Assembly: GCA_963828505.1 (NCBI GenBank)
Contig: CAWHFM010000007.1
Coordinates: 310,001 to 374,000, forward strand
Length of the DNA: 64,000 nucleotides
Direction of reading: 5' to 3'
Origin: Bog-473 sp963828505
GTDB lineage: Bacteria > Actinomycetota > Acidimicrobiia > Acidimicrobiales > RAAP-2
Part shown: piece after piece, positions 7,794 through 16,403 of the stretch
How positions within the stretch are numbered: the first letter of the stretch is position 1
Layout: each line of letters starts with the position of its first letter
Made by a program: the position numbers and the translations under genes
Notes under the pieces: model-generated
What the model was told of the DNA's origin: nothing
Databases searched by the model: none
The model's input: the letters and a program-made list of their open reading frames with translations, nothing else

Positions 7794-8459
7794 ATGCAAA
7801 CTCAGACGAAGTTCTGGTCCCGGCTCGGTCTTCTCGGCGGGGCCTACGCGGTGCTGTTCCTCGTTGCCAATGTCCTGATCGGCAACGAGCCCGGCTCGGG
7901 TGCCGACGGGGCGACCGTCGTGAGGTACTACCACGCGCATCGAGCGACAGAGATGGCAGGCGTGTTCGTTGCCGCGTTGGCCGTCGTGGCGTTGACGTTC
8001 TTTCTCGCGTCCCTGCGCCACACGTTGAGCCGCACCGACGAGGGGGGCCACCTGGCCAACGTGGTCACGGCCGGCGGCGCCGTCTATGCCGTCGGTCTCA
8101 TGCTGATGGGCGCCCTGATGGTGGCGGTCCTCGATGCGTCGAACAACCACCTCACGGGCACGGCCCAGACCCTCAACGTGCTCGGCAACGACATGTGGGT
8201 CCCGGTGGTCGTCGGACTGTCACTGCTCGGTCTCGGGACAGGCGTGTCAGCCCTGCGCAGCGGGACCTTGCCGACCTGGCTCGGCTGGGCGTCCGTGGTG
8301 CTCGGCGTTCTGGCCCTGGCGGGGCCTGCCGGCGCCATCGCCTTCCTGCTCGCCCCGGTGTGGGCGCTGGTGACCGGGATCGTGATCGTGCGCTCGTCGA
8401 GGACGACAACAGCACTGGCCGACCCCGTCCTCGCCGGCTCCCCCGCAGTTCACGCGTGA
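7794..8459 (+). CDS. Hypothetical membrane protein, six predicted helices
   Basis: A 221-residue integral membrane protein. Hydrophobic segments are at about residues 11-30 (LGLLGGAYAVLFLVANVLIG), 56-76, 91-112 (GAVYAVGLMLMGALMVAVL), 135-153 (VPVVVGLSLLGLGTGVSAL), 160-178 and 181-200 (AIAFLLAPVWALVTGIVIV). A conserved-looking extracytoplasmic loop (GADGATVVRYYHAHRATEM) follows the first helix. The layout is like the small DUF4386-type membrane proteins of actinobacteria, but I cannot assign it firmly. Start ATG 7794 has a strong ribosome-binding site (GGAGGTGAGAG). It stands alone between two spacers. Confidence 0.7.
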   Translation: MQTQTKFWSRLGLLGGAYAVLFLVANVLIGNEPGSGADGATVVRYYHAHRATEMAGVFVAALAVVALTFFLASLRHTLSRTDEGGHLANVVTAGGAVYAVGLMLMGALMVAVLDASNNHLTGTAQTLNVLGNDMWVPVVVGLSLLGLGTGVSALRSGTLPTWLGWASVVLGVLALAGPAGAIAFLLAPVWALVTGIVIVRSSRTTTALADPVLAGSPAVHA

Positions 8460-8755
8460 AGCCGCTCCCAGCATCCGACCTCGGCAACACGTTCACGTGC
8501 TCCGCGGTGCCCCGACTCCGGGGCGCCGCGGAGCACCCGGTGAAGGTCGCCGAGCGGTTTGCGCCATCGACAACGACCGAGGTGCCGAGGGCAGAGGACG
8601 CTCGGGCTGGACGACGAGAACCTCGGCACCGGGAGCGTCGACTGCTTCACGACGGTCGCCTTCGAAGAATCGGCCTCAGGCTGACCTCCGGCGACGAGTG
8701 GGGTTCCCCGGGTGAGGAGGGGCTACGAGTCGCCTGTTATCCCAGTAGGGCGTCC

Positions 8756-9916
8756 TCAACGAGGCGCGCGGGGCATACCCAGTCCGATCATGGCGATGAT
8801 GTCGCGCTGTATCTCGTTGGTCCCACCACCAAAGGTGAAGATGGTCTGGCTCCGAGCTTGTTGCTCCAGGCGCCCCCGAAGAACGGCGCCCGGCGAACCG
8901 TCGACGAGATAGCCCGCTTGGCCGACGATCTCGAGCAGCAGTCGGTAGACCTCCAGGGCGAGTTCGGTCCCGTAGACCTTGGTGGCGGAGGCATCGGCTG
9001 GGTTCAACCCCTTGTCGGCGGCCCACGCCACCTTCCAGTTCAAGAGTTTGAGCACGTCGACCTTTGCATGCACCCGGGCCAGGCTGATCTGGACCCACTC
9101 GTGATCGATGACTTTGCGGCCGTCGCCGAGCCGGTGCTCTTGTGCCCACCGTCGAACTTCGATGAGGCTTCGCAGCAGGCCCGAAGCCGGGCAGATCGCA
9201 ACTCGCTCGTGATTGAGCTGGTTTGTGATCAGTTTCCAGCCTTGGTTTTCTGCTCCGACGAGATTTTCGGCAGGGACCCGGACATCTTCGTAGAAGGTCG
9301 AACTGGTGATGTCGCCCACGATGGTGGGCAAAGGGACCCAGTGGAACCCCGGGGTGTCGACGGGCACCATGAAGACCGACAGACCTTTGTGCTTGGGCAC
9401 TGCCGGGTCAGTCCGGGTGGCCAACCAGACGTAGTCGGCGTATTGGATCGCGCTCGTGTAGATCTTTTGGCCATTGATGACGTATTCGTCACCGTCACGC
9501 ACGGCACGGGTCTGGAGTGACGCCAGGTCGGTACCGGCTGACGGTTCGGTATAACCGATGGAGAAATGGACCTCGCCCCGGAGAATGCCGGGCAGGATCC
9601 GACGCTTCTGCTCGTCGGTGCCGAGAGCCATGAGGGTCGGACCCACGCTGTTCAACGTGAGGAGTGGCAGCGGTACGCCCGCCCAGTGGGACTCCTCGAC
9701 GAAGATCATCTGATCCAGGGGTCCCCGAGCCTGACCTCCATATTCGAGCGGCCACCCCAGGCCCAGCCAGCCGTCCTCGCCCATCCGGCGGATGTACCGG
9801 GTGTACGTCGGCTCCTCGAGGGCGGAGTGTTCGACTTCGGCCACCAAGCCTTCGAAGTAGCTCCGGAGTTGGCTCCGCAGGTTCCGCTGTTCTGGTGTGA
9901 GCTCCAGGTACACCAT
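8756..9916 (-). CDS. Acyl-CoA dehydrogenase family protein
   Basis: A 386-residue flavoprotein of the acyl-CoA dehydrogenase superfamily. In order: N-terminal helical domain (LELTPEQRNLRSQLRSYFE, GEDGWLGLGWPLEYGG), middle beta domain with FSIGYTEPSAGTDLASLQT (FAD/substrate loop) and INGQKIYTS, and a C-terminal helical domain ending FTFGGGTNEIQRDIIAMIGL. The closing GGGTNEIQRDIIA motif is that of FadE-type enzymes active on acyl- or steroid-side-chain-CoA esters. The catalytic Glu position was not resolved. ATG 9914-9916 follows GGAGG at a short spacing and begins the conserved domain. The gene is alone, so the pathway (fatty acid or sterol degradation) is not shown. Confidence 0.88.
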   Translation of the reverse strand: MVYLELTPEQRNLRSQLRSYFEGLVAEVEHSALEEPTYTRYIRRMGEDGWLGLGWPLEYGGQARGPLDQMIFVEESHWAGVPLPLLTLNSVGPTLMALGTDEQKRRILPGILRGEVHFSIGYTEPSAGTDLASLQTRAVRDGDEYVINGQKIYTSAIQYADYVWLATRTDPAVPKHKGLSVFMVPVDTPGFHWVPLPTIVGDITSSTFYEDVRVPAENLVGAENQGWKLITNQLNHERVAICPASGLLRSLIEVRRWAQEHRLGDGRKVIDHEWVQISLARVHAKVDVLKLLNWKVAWAADKGLNPADASATKVYGTELALEVYRLLLEIVGQAGYLVDGSPGAVLRGRLEQQARSQTIFTFGGGTNEIQRDIIAMIGLGMPRAPR

Positions 9917-10150
9917 GGCCTCCGGTTGAATCGCCGTTGTCGGGGAGAAGTATCCCATCGGAACCGTTGCCAGGCGCTCCTCGTGGCCCGGAAAGTGCTC
10001 ATGGCCGGAAATCGGTCCGAACATTCGGCGCCCGGTCGGCGTCCGTGGCCGGCCCCACGGCGATGCAACCCGGTGTCCGGCTTCATCCCACTTCCGCGGT
10101 CGACGGGGCCGATGGTCAAACGCTGGTCGGCCCTCACCGTGCGCGACGAA

Positions 10151-10741
10151 TCAGTCGTTCTCCACCGTGTAGTCCCAGTAGCCGACCACGTGCTTGTGAT
10201 CAGGCGCCCACTGCATCATGCCCTCGCCGACCAGCTCGTAGGAGCGGAGCTTGAACGTTAGCGTCTGGCCGGGGTGGAGCACCGATGGCGGTGGCCTTTC
10301 ACCAGGGACAAGACCCATCAGGAATACCGAACCGAGATGGTCGACCGAGTGGAAGTCGGCCATCGAAACGGGTACGTCTGCGGTGGCGTCCTTCATGGTC
10401 ACGGTCCAGGTGCAGGTGGTGGCGGCCGGTTGGTCGAGCAAGCCTTCTCCGGGCACGATCGGCCCGTCGACGGTGATCTCGACGTCGAAGGTCTTCGTCT
10501 TCACTTCAATCGGCAACCCTTCGACCTGGAGCGCAGGCTTGGCTTCGGTACCGGTCAGCGCGGCATCGACGTCGGGGTCGAGGGTCTTCTCCGGCAGGAA
10601 CGAGGGATAGTGGGCCACCCTCTTCCCAGGAAGGGCAGACGGATACTGGGTACCACCCCCGCCGCTTCCACCACAGCCGGCGACGACGATGGCGAGCATC
10701 ACGGTCACGACGGACAGCGCAACACTGGGGCCGGGCCTCAT
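10151..10741 (-). CDS. Lipoprotein of unknown function
   Basis: A 196-residue secreted protein. MRPGPSVALSVVTVMLAIV is followed by the lipobox VAGC and a Gly/Ser linker, so it is anchored by a lipidated Cys. The mature part has beta-rich segments (PIEVKTKTFDVEITVDGPIV, then TTCTWTVTMKDATADVPVSM) and a final VGYWDYTVEND. No family was recognised. A TTG start at 10813 would overlap the stop of the phosphoesterase gene (TTGA), but ATG 10739-10741 gives a normal signal peptide. It is likely co-transcribed with the phosphoesterase and could be a partner at the cell surface. Confidence 0.7.
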   Translation of the reverse strand: MRPGPSVALSVVTVMLAIVVAGCGGSGGGGTQYPSALPGKRVAHYPSFLPEKTLDPDVDAALTGTEAKPALQVEGLPIEVKTKTFDVEITVDGPIVPGEGLLDQPAATTCTWTVTMKDATADVPVSMADFHSVDHLGSVFLMGLVPGERPPPSVLHPGQTLTFKLRSYELVGEGMMQWAPDHKHVVGYWDYTVEND

Positions 10742-10809
10742 CGCCCGGCCCCAGCTACGACGCGCTGACCTCACAGCGGGATCGATCGGATACCCTCCGA
10801 TGCCCTTCT

Positions 10810-13779
10810 TCAACCCGGGGTGCCCTTGGCGCCGTTCTGGCCGGGCACCCCTGGCGTGCCGTTGCCGCCGTTGCCGCCGTTGCCACCTGGGTTCGCGCCG
10901 ATACCCCTACCACCCTTGCCACCGTCACCGCCGTTGCCACCGGTGCCATTGCAGGGTGGGGTGTCGAGCGGCGTGGTCGGGGTACCGGCAGCCGTCAACC
11001 AGGTGCCGTTGACCCATTCCTCGGGCGCGCAGGCACCGTTGCCCCCGTTTCCTCCGGTGCCACCGTGGCCGGCCGCCGTTTTGCCGTTACCACCATCTCC
11101 GCCCATGCCGGCGTTGCTCCCACAACCCGGCGCTCCCGCGATACCACCGGTTCCACCGAACCCACCGGTTCCCGGCTTGCTGGCGCGAGCCCCGAGACCG
11201 AGGTTCACGTGGACCGGGCAGTACAAGGCGGTCGACCCGCTGCCACTCACTGTTTGATAGCCGTGCGGCGCGTTGACCGGTGTGAAGTGCTGGGCGGTGA
11301 ACACGTCGGGCCCGAAGTCGGCCAGACCGCTCTGGGCTGCGTATCCGATGTGGCCCTGACCGTCGAGACCGCCGCAGACCGTCCCCGCGGGCAGCGGCGT
11401 GTCGGCGTTGGAGGGCTCGGTGCAGGTCGCCCCGGTCAGGAACAGGTCCTCGAGGGTGCGCAAGGTGCTGTAGTGGTTGTAGTACGTGCTCGACACAGTG
11501 CCCGGCTTGATGAGCGGGCTGATCAGCACCGTGCCCGTGTCGCCACCGCCCGGGGTGAAGTCCGTCGGGTCGTAGAGCGGGTCATCCGTGACACACCCGC
11601 TGGTCGTAGCCGCCTCGCTGCCGCTCGGGCACGATGTGCTCCCGATGGTCGAGGTTGCTCCCTCAGCACCGAGAGTGACGTTGCCGTCGAAACCGCCGGG
11701 GATGGTGACCGGCTGGCCGCCGTCATTGAGCAACTGGAAGGTGCCGATCCAGGGCTTGGCGAAGTTGTTCGACGCCGTGGTGTTGCTGGCGTTCCCCGAC
11801 AAGGCGACCGGTCCGGTGTCGCTGACTGCACCGACGAAGGTGTCGGGCGGGATCGTGTTGCCGTTGGCATCCGTACCCGAGACGAGCCGGCCGGTGTCGT
11901 CGGCGTTGATCTTCGAGTCCGTGACCATGCTCGAGTTCAGGGCGATCAGGGCCGGCTCCGTCGCCATTCCGGGCGATCCGCTCAGATAGGGGCTCTCGCC
12001 CGGCAACCCGGTCGGACGGTCGATGAAGCCGGAGGCACCCGGACCGGGCTGCAGCTGGTCACCGGAGCCGTTCGTGACCTCGGGGTCGTTCGGGCCGGTC
12101 GGCTCGGTCGGCACATTCTGGCCGTTGAGGTTCTCGCCCGCTGCATCGGCGAGGGCGCCGTAGGCCCCGTAAAGCGAAGTGGCACCCGGTTCCGTGGTTC
12201 CTGAGGCGCCGAAGCTCGGCTGGTCCGCCGGTGCGGAGTAGGTGGTGCTGTCGCCCGGAGCGGGCACATTGTTGAAGCTGTTGCCGATGGTGAAAGGAGG
12301 GTTGGCCTCGTCGAAGGTGATGTCGATCATTCCTCCGTCGGCGAAGGCCTCCGACTGCTCAATCATCGGGATGTAGTAGCGCAGGAACAAATCCGCCGCG
12401 TACAGCCCACCGGTGTAGTTGAGCGGGGTTGTCGCCTCGGGGTCGTAGGCCGGCAGGCCCGCCGGGGTGTAGTTCGGCGTCCCGTTGGGGTTGAATGCCC
12501 CCGAGAGGTTGTTCCCCTGGCACGTGGCATCGTGGGCGTCACTGCAGTTGTTGGGCGTGATCCAGTTGAACGACGGGACCTCGTTGGCCGGGAGGCTCAG
12601 GTCGTGGGCCAGTCCGTAGGTGGGATCATCCAGGTTGGCCACGTGGTTGGCGTCGCAGTTGCTGTCGCTCGTCCCGTCGGTCGGAGCACCTGAGCCGTCG
12701 TACTCCGCGGTCGTGGGCTCGTTGAGCGCCGGCTGCTCGGGGTAGGTGGCGCCGCTTTGCATCCCCGAGGACTCACCGGTCAGCGACGTGAACCAGCCCG
12801 GCGGGAAGTGCTTGGCCACGTACTGGTCGGCCGGGTCACCGTTGCCGTTTGCATTCGCCGGCTGAGCGCCTGTGTAGCTCGACACGTCACCGCTCGGCGC
12901 CACCAGGTTGGTCGGGTTGGTGACAGGGTCGCTGTTCGACGGGCCGGGGTACCCACACGCCCCGTCGTCGCGGCCGGGCACGGTGTCGGTTACCCCTGGG
13001 GTGGAACCCGTCACGTAGGTCGTGGACCCGACTGGCTGGGCGCCACCGAGGTCTTGGGCGTAGGCCTTCCATGAAACGCCGGCCGCGTTGAACTGGTTGA
13101 ACACGGTCGCGACGTCGGTCGGGTACACACAGCCGTTGCTGCTCAGAGCGGCGTCGACCCCACCGTGCACCTCGAGCTGGCCATAGTTCCCGTTGCCGGC
13201 GCCGGTCGGATTCGGTGTGTTGGTGTTGGTCCCGGAGCCGTCCCCGGTGTGGTCGGTATCCGTCCCGGTGCCGACCACACCGGTGGTGATGATCCCGCTG
13301 TTGTTGTTCGTCATATTGGCGGCCGTCGAGCAGTCGTCCTGCACGGCGTAGGAGGGGGACTGACCGGACACCAGCGAGATGTAGTTGTCCATGCTGAAGT
13401 GACCGGTGCCGTAGTAGTTCGTCAGCAGAGCTCCCTGCTGGGGGAGGGTCTGCCACAGGTAGCTGTTCTGGTTCAGCCCGGTAAAGGTCTCGTCGTAGGA
13501 CTTGTTCTCCAGGATGATCAACCAGACGTGCTTGACCGCGCCGACCGGGGTCCCGGTCGATGTGATCACGCACTGCGCTTGCTTCGAACCACCGTTCGGC
13601 ACCTGCAAGGAGGAGCCGGCCGGACAGGTCGTCGAGACCGCGGCCTCCGATGCGCCGGCAGAGACGCCGGCGGTACTGAGCGATGAGAGGGCGATGGTCC
13701 CTGCGGCGAGCAGCGTCCCTGCGGCCACGAGCGTCGCTCCCGTTCGTACTACGCGTTGCCCCACTTTCAAGATCCGCAC
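10810..13779 (-). CDS. Secreted phosphoesterase (acid phosphatase/phospholipase C family) with Gly-rich tail
   Basis: A 989-residue exported protein. Residues 1-45 are a signal peptide (VRTGATLVAAGTLLAAGTIA). The phosphoesterase domain starts near residue 82 with HVWLIILENKSYDETFTGL, then NYYGTGHFSMDNYISLVSGQ, SWKAYAQDL, and further on FLRYYIPMI, MIDITFDEA and YNHYSTLRTLEDLFL; this is the pattern of the PF04185 family (phospholipase C, AcpA-like phosphatases). Long Thr/Asn/Pro-rich inserts enlarge it. The last ~120 residues are Gly-rich (GGTGGNGGNG, then GGNGGDGGKGG and a collagen-like GTPGVPGQNGAKGTPG), similar in style to mycobacterial PGRS tails. GTG 13777-13779 is preceded by GAGGAGGA. 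Confidence 0.85.
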   Translation of the reverse strand: MRILKVGQRVVRTGATLVAAGTLLAAGTIALSSLSTAGVSAGASEAAVSTTCPAGSSLQVPNGGSKQAQCVITSTGTPVGAVKHVWLIILENKSYDETFTGLNQNSYLWQTLPQQGALLTNYYGTGHFSMDNYISLVSGQSPSYAVQDDCSTAANMTNNNSGIITTGVVGTGTDTDHTGDGSGTNTNTPNPTGAGNGNYGQLEVHGGVDAALSSNGCVYPTDVATVFNQFNAAGVSWKAYAQDLGGAQPVGSTTYVTGSTPGVTDTVPGRDDGACGYPGPSNSDPVTNPTNLVAPSGDVSSYTGAQPANANGNGDPADQYVAKHFPPGWFTSLTGESSGMQSGATYPEQPALNEPTTAEYDGSGAPTDGTSDSNCDANHVANLDDPTYGLAHDLSLPANEVPSFNWITPNNCSDAHDATCQGNNLSGAFNPNGTPNYTPAGLPAYDPEATTPLNYTGGLYAADLFLRYYIPMIEQSEAFADGGMIDITFDEANPPFTIGNSFNNVPAPGDSTTYSAPADQPSFGASGTTEPGATSLYGAYGALADAAGENLNGQNVPTEPTGPNDPEVTNGSGDQLQPGPGASGFIDRPTGLPGESPYLSGSPGMATEPALIALNSSMVTDSKINADDTGRLVSGTDANGNTIPPDTFVGAVSDTGPVALSGNASNTTASNNFAKPWIGTFQLLNDGGQPVTIPGGFDGNVTLGAEGATSTIGSTSCPSGSEAATTSGCVTDDPLYDPTDFTPGGGDTGTVLISPLIKPGTVSSTYYNHYSTLRTLEDLFLTGATCTEPSNADTPLPAGTVCGGLDGQGHIGYAAQSGLADFGPDVFTAQHFTPVNAPHGYQTVSGSGSTALYCPVHVNLGLGARASKPGTGGFGGTGGIAGAPGCGSNAGMGGDGGNGKTAAGHGGTGGNGGNGACAPEEWVNGTWLTAAGTPTTPLDTPPCNGTGGNGGDGGKGGRGIGANPGGNGGNGGNGTPGVPGQNGAKGTPG

Positions 13780-13812
13780 TGAGAAATTCCTCCTCGACGA
13801 TCCTTGAGCTCC

Positions 13813-13829
13813 GCCCCAAGGGTTGGGGC
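13813..13829 (-). promoter_or_regulatory. Hairpin in the probable 5' leader of the phosphoesterase gene
   Basis: GCCCCAA-GGG-TTGGGGC is a perfect 7-3-7 inverted repeat 34 bp before the GTG start. On the minus strand a TAGATT hexamer (possible -10) lies just upstream of it, so the hairpin would be at the very 5' end of the mRNA. It may protect the transcript or act as an operator. No clear -35 box was found. Confidence 0.35.
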
Positions 13830-14013
13830 AAATCTAAGGTCGGCGGGTTACCAGGCCGGTGACGTTGCGCTACCGGACCTTTATTTCTCTGTGATCAGAT
13901 CGTGACGGTCACCTGGGTCGGACGATCGCCTCCCAGGTGTGGGGCGACTCCGAAGAGGACAGTCCACGAGAGCACGTCACGCGGCACGAAGGGCCGAGCC
14001 CCGATGCGGGAGA

Positions 14014-14592
14014 TCAACCCGATCGATTGGCCAGCGTCTCGGCGAGGTGGCGGATGTTGGCGCGGACCGAGGTGGGCACCAGCTTCTGTTCGGAGGGGCA
14101 GAGCGTCAGGAGCGCCACTGCCTCAATGGTGTTGAAGGTCGTCACGGACGACGGAAGATGGGTCTGCGCCTCGGTGCTTCTTGCTCCGATCGCTTCGTCG
14201 ACCAGGGCTTCGTCGATCCCTCCTCCTCGCTCCAAGAAGGCACAAAAGGCTGATCCATCGGTCAGGAGAGCACGCAGGGCGACGTTCCCCTCCTTCTGCT
14301 CATAGGTGACCAGCTTCGGATCGGCCTCGGTGACATCGGTGAAGTACGAGCTGTCCTGATCGACGGAGACCTTCGGTGCCGTCAGCGGGGTGGAAGGTGT
14401 GGGCCCATGAGACTTCGACGGCTCCGACGATGTGGTCGCGGCAGCTGAACCAGGCGAACCGTTACGTCCGCACGCGGCTCCGCCGACGACCGCAGCGAGC
14501 AAGAGCGCACAGGCGAGACCGCGACGAAAATTCGGTCGCGTTCCCGCCACGTCGCTGACACTACACACGACGTCACCATCGCCCCGCAGCAC
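14014..14592 (-). CDS. Small lipoprotein of unknown function (DUF732-like size)
   Basis: An exported protein with a hydrophobic segment RRGLACALLLAAVVGG followed by the lipobox GGAAC. After a Ser/Thr/Pro linker, the mature ~120 residues are helical (GNVALRALLTDGSAFCAFLE, then GSTxxAQTHLP-like and NTIEAVALLTLCPSEQKLVP) with two Cys, a size and shape similar to small mycobacterial DUF732-type secreted proteins. The open frame starts at GTG 14592; GTG at 14550 would give a more usual signal peptide length, so the start is uncertain. It stands alone between the phosphoesterase region and the RNase J operon. Confidence 0.65.
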   Translation of the reverse strand: MLRGDGDVVCSVSDVAGTRPNFRRGLACALLLAAVVGGAACGRNGSPGSAAATTSSEPSKSHGPTPSTPLTAPKVSVDQDSSYFTDVTEADPKLVTYEQKEGNVALRALLTDGSAFCAFLERGGGIDEALVDEAIGARSTEAQTHLPSSVTTFNTIEAVALLTLCPSEQKLVPTSVRANIRHLAETLANRSG

Positions 14593-14690
14593 CTAGGTCG
14601 TCGGCTCGTCTTCCGTCCCGGGCCGACCGAGGTGGCGGGTCGCTCAGGACAGTCCGCCGAGCATCTCCGTCACATCGTCCCCGCGGGTAA

Positions 14691-14706
14691 CGGCGGTCTC
14701 CCGCCG
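14691..14706 (-). terminator. Hairpin downstream of RNase J
   Basis: CGGCGG-TCTC-CCGCCG is a 6-4-6 stem-loop 24 bp after the RNase J stop codon. There is no T-run. Its position at the end of the TetR-diiron-dapA-RNase J operon fits a factor-assisted or I-shaped terminator. Confidence 0.35.
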
Positions 14707-14729
14707 CCGCCTCGCCGGCTGCGGTCGAA

Positions 14730-16403
14730 TCAGACCATCAGGACGACGGGGACGATCATCGGGCGGCGCCGCGTGCGATCGCCCACGAACTTCCCGAGGG
14801 CCCGGCGCGTGTGGCGGCTCAGTACCTCTATGTCGTGGGCCCCGTCGCGCAGGGCCTTGGTCACCGCAGCCGCGACGACCTCGCTCGCCTCTCCGAGCAG
14901 CTCCTCGGCCTCGGGTGCGTACACCCAGCCCCGGGTCTCGATCACCGGCGGGCAGCTGAGGGTGCGCTGCTGGCGGTCCACGGTCACCACGACCATGACC
15001 ACGCCCTCCTCGGCGAGCTTCTGACGGTCGCGCAGCACCCCGTGCTCGATGTCTCCCACCGTGCCGTCGACGTAGACGTAGCCGGCCGGGACCTTGCCCT
15101 CGCGAGCGATGCCCTTGGCGTCGAGCTGGACCACGTCGCCGTCCTCGCACAGCAGCACCTTGGCCGGGTCGATGCCCATCGACAGGGCCAACCGGGCGTG
15201 GTGGACCATGTGGCGGAACTCGCCGTGCACCGGAACGAAGCACTCCGGACGGGTCACCGACATGAGCGTGCGCAGCTCGCCCTGCCGGGCGTGCCCGCTC
15301 ACGTGGACCGCTTCGGCTCCCGAGTGCACGACCTCGGCCCCACGACGGTGCAGGTCGTCGATCACGCGTCCGACCGACCACTCGTTCCCCGGAATGGGGT
15401 GGGCGCTGATGACGACGACGTCGTCCTCCCCGATGCGCAGCCACTTGTTGTCGCCGGTCGCCATCAGGGAGAGCGCGGACATGGGCTCGCCCTGTGACCC
15501 CGTGGAGATCACGCACATCTCCCCCGGGGGTACCGAGTCGACGTCCTCGATGTCCACCAGGACGCCGTCGGGGACCGCGATGATGCCCAGACGCCGCCCG
15601 AGCTCGACGTTCTTCCCCATGGAGCGCCCGAGCGTGGCCACCTTGCGGTCGTTGGCTATGGCGGCGTCGATGATCTGCTGCACGCGGTGCATGTGGCTGG
15701 CGAAGCAGGCCACCACGAGGCGCTTGTCGGGGACCGAGGCGAACACGCGGCGCAGCGTGACGCCGACGGTGGACTCGGACTCGGTGAAGCCCGGCTCCTC
15801 GGCGTTGGTCGAGTCCGAGAGGAGCAGGCGGATCCCGTCGGTGCGGGCCAGCTCGCCCATGCGCGACATGTCGGTGCGCCGGCCGTCGACGGGCTGCAGG
15901 TCGAGCTTGAAGTCCCCCGAGTGGAGGATCACGCCCTGGGGGGTGTGGAAGGCGATGGCCATGGCCTCGGGCACCGAGTGGGTCACGGGGATGAACTCGA
16001 CGTCGCAGGCGCCGACGCGCACGCGCTCGCCGTCTCGCACCACCACGAAGCGGGTCCGGCCGGCCAGCCCGGCCTCCTCCACCCGGTGGCGGGCCAACCC
16101 CACCGTCAGCTCGGAGCCGTAGATCGGTACCTGCAGCTCGCGCAGCAGGTACGCCAGTCCCCCCGTGTGGTCCTCGTGGCCGTGGGTGAGGACGATCCCG
16201 TCGACCCGGTCCTTGCGGTCGTAGAGGTACGTGAACTCGGGCAGGACCAGGTCCACGCCGGGCATGTCGGGGTCGGGGAACATGATGCCGCAGTCGAGGA
16301 TCACGATGCGGCCCTCGACCTCGACGCAGGCGCAGTTCCGCCCGATCTCCCCCAGCCCGCCCAAGAAGACCACCCGGACCGGCTTCGGCCTCTTCTCAGC
16401 CAA
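14730..16403 (-). CDS. rnj: Ribonuclease J
   Basis: A 557-residue metallo-beta-lactamase/beta-CASP ribonuclease that matures rRNA and degrades mRNA with 5'-exo and endo activity. The N-terminus VRVVFLGGLGEIGRNCACVE is typical of the family, the zinc motif H-x-H-x-D-H is THGHEDHTGG (residues 74-79), and further metal ligands lie in PVTHSV and HSGDFKLD. The beta-CASP part has SDSTNAEEPGFTESE, and the C-terminal part SGHARQGELRTLMSVTRPE carries the last conserved His. The start is TTG 16401-16403, which overlaps the end of dapA by 8 nt, so translation is coupled. The dapA-rnj order is common in actinobacteria. Confidence 0.93.
   Translation of the reverse strand: MAEKRPKPVRVVFLGGLGEIGRNCACVEVEGRIVILDCGIMFPDPDMPGVDLVLPEFTYLYDRKDRVDGIVLTHGHEDHTGGLAYLLRELQVPIYGSELTVGLARHRVEEAGLAGRTRFVVVRDGERVRVGACDVEFIPVTHSVPEAMAIAFHTPQGVILHSGDFKLDLQPVDGRRTDMSRMGELARTDGIRLLLSDSTNAEEPGFTESESTVGVTLRRVFASVPDKRLVVACFASHMHRVQQIIDAAIANDRKVATLGRSMGKNVELGRRLGIIAVPDGVLVDIEDVDSVPPGEMCVISTGSQGEPMSALSLMATGDNKWLRIGEDDVVVISAHPIPGNEWSVGRVIDDLHRRGAEVVHSGAEAVHVSGHARQGELRTLMSVTRPECFVPVHGEFRHMVHHARLALSMGIDPAKVLLCEDGDVVQLDAKGIAREGKVPAGYVYVDGTVGDIEHGVLRDRQKLAEEGVVMVVVTVDRQQRTLSCPPVIETRGWVYAPEAEELLGEASEVVAAAVTKALRDGAHDIEVLSRHTRRALGKFVGDRTRRRPMIVPVVLMV

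Noticed and set aside
7616..9520. 634-codon plus-strand open frame
   Set aside because: It overlaps the membrane protein in another frame and is antisense to the acyl-CoA dehydrogenase; composition is Arg/Pro-rich without domains.
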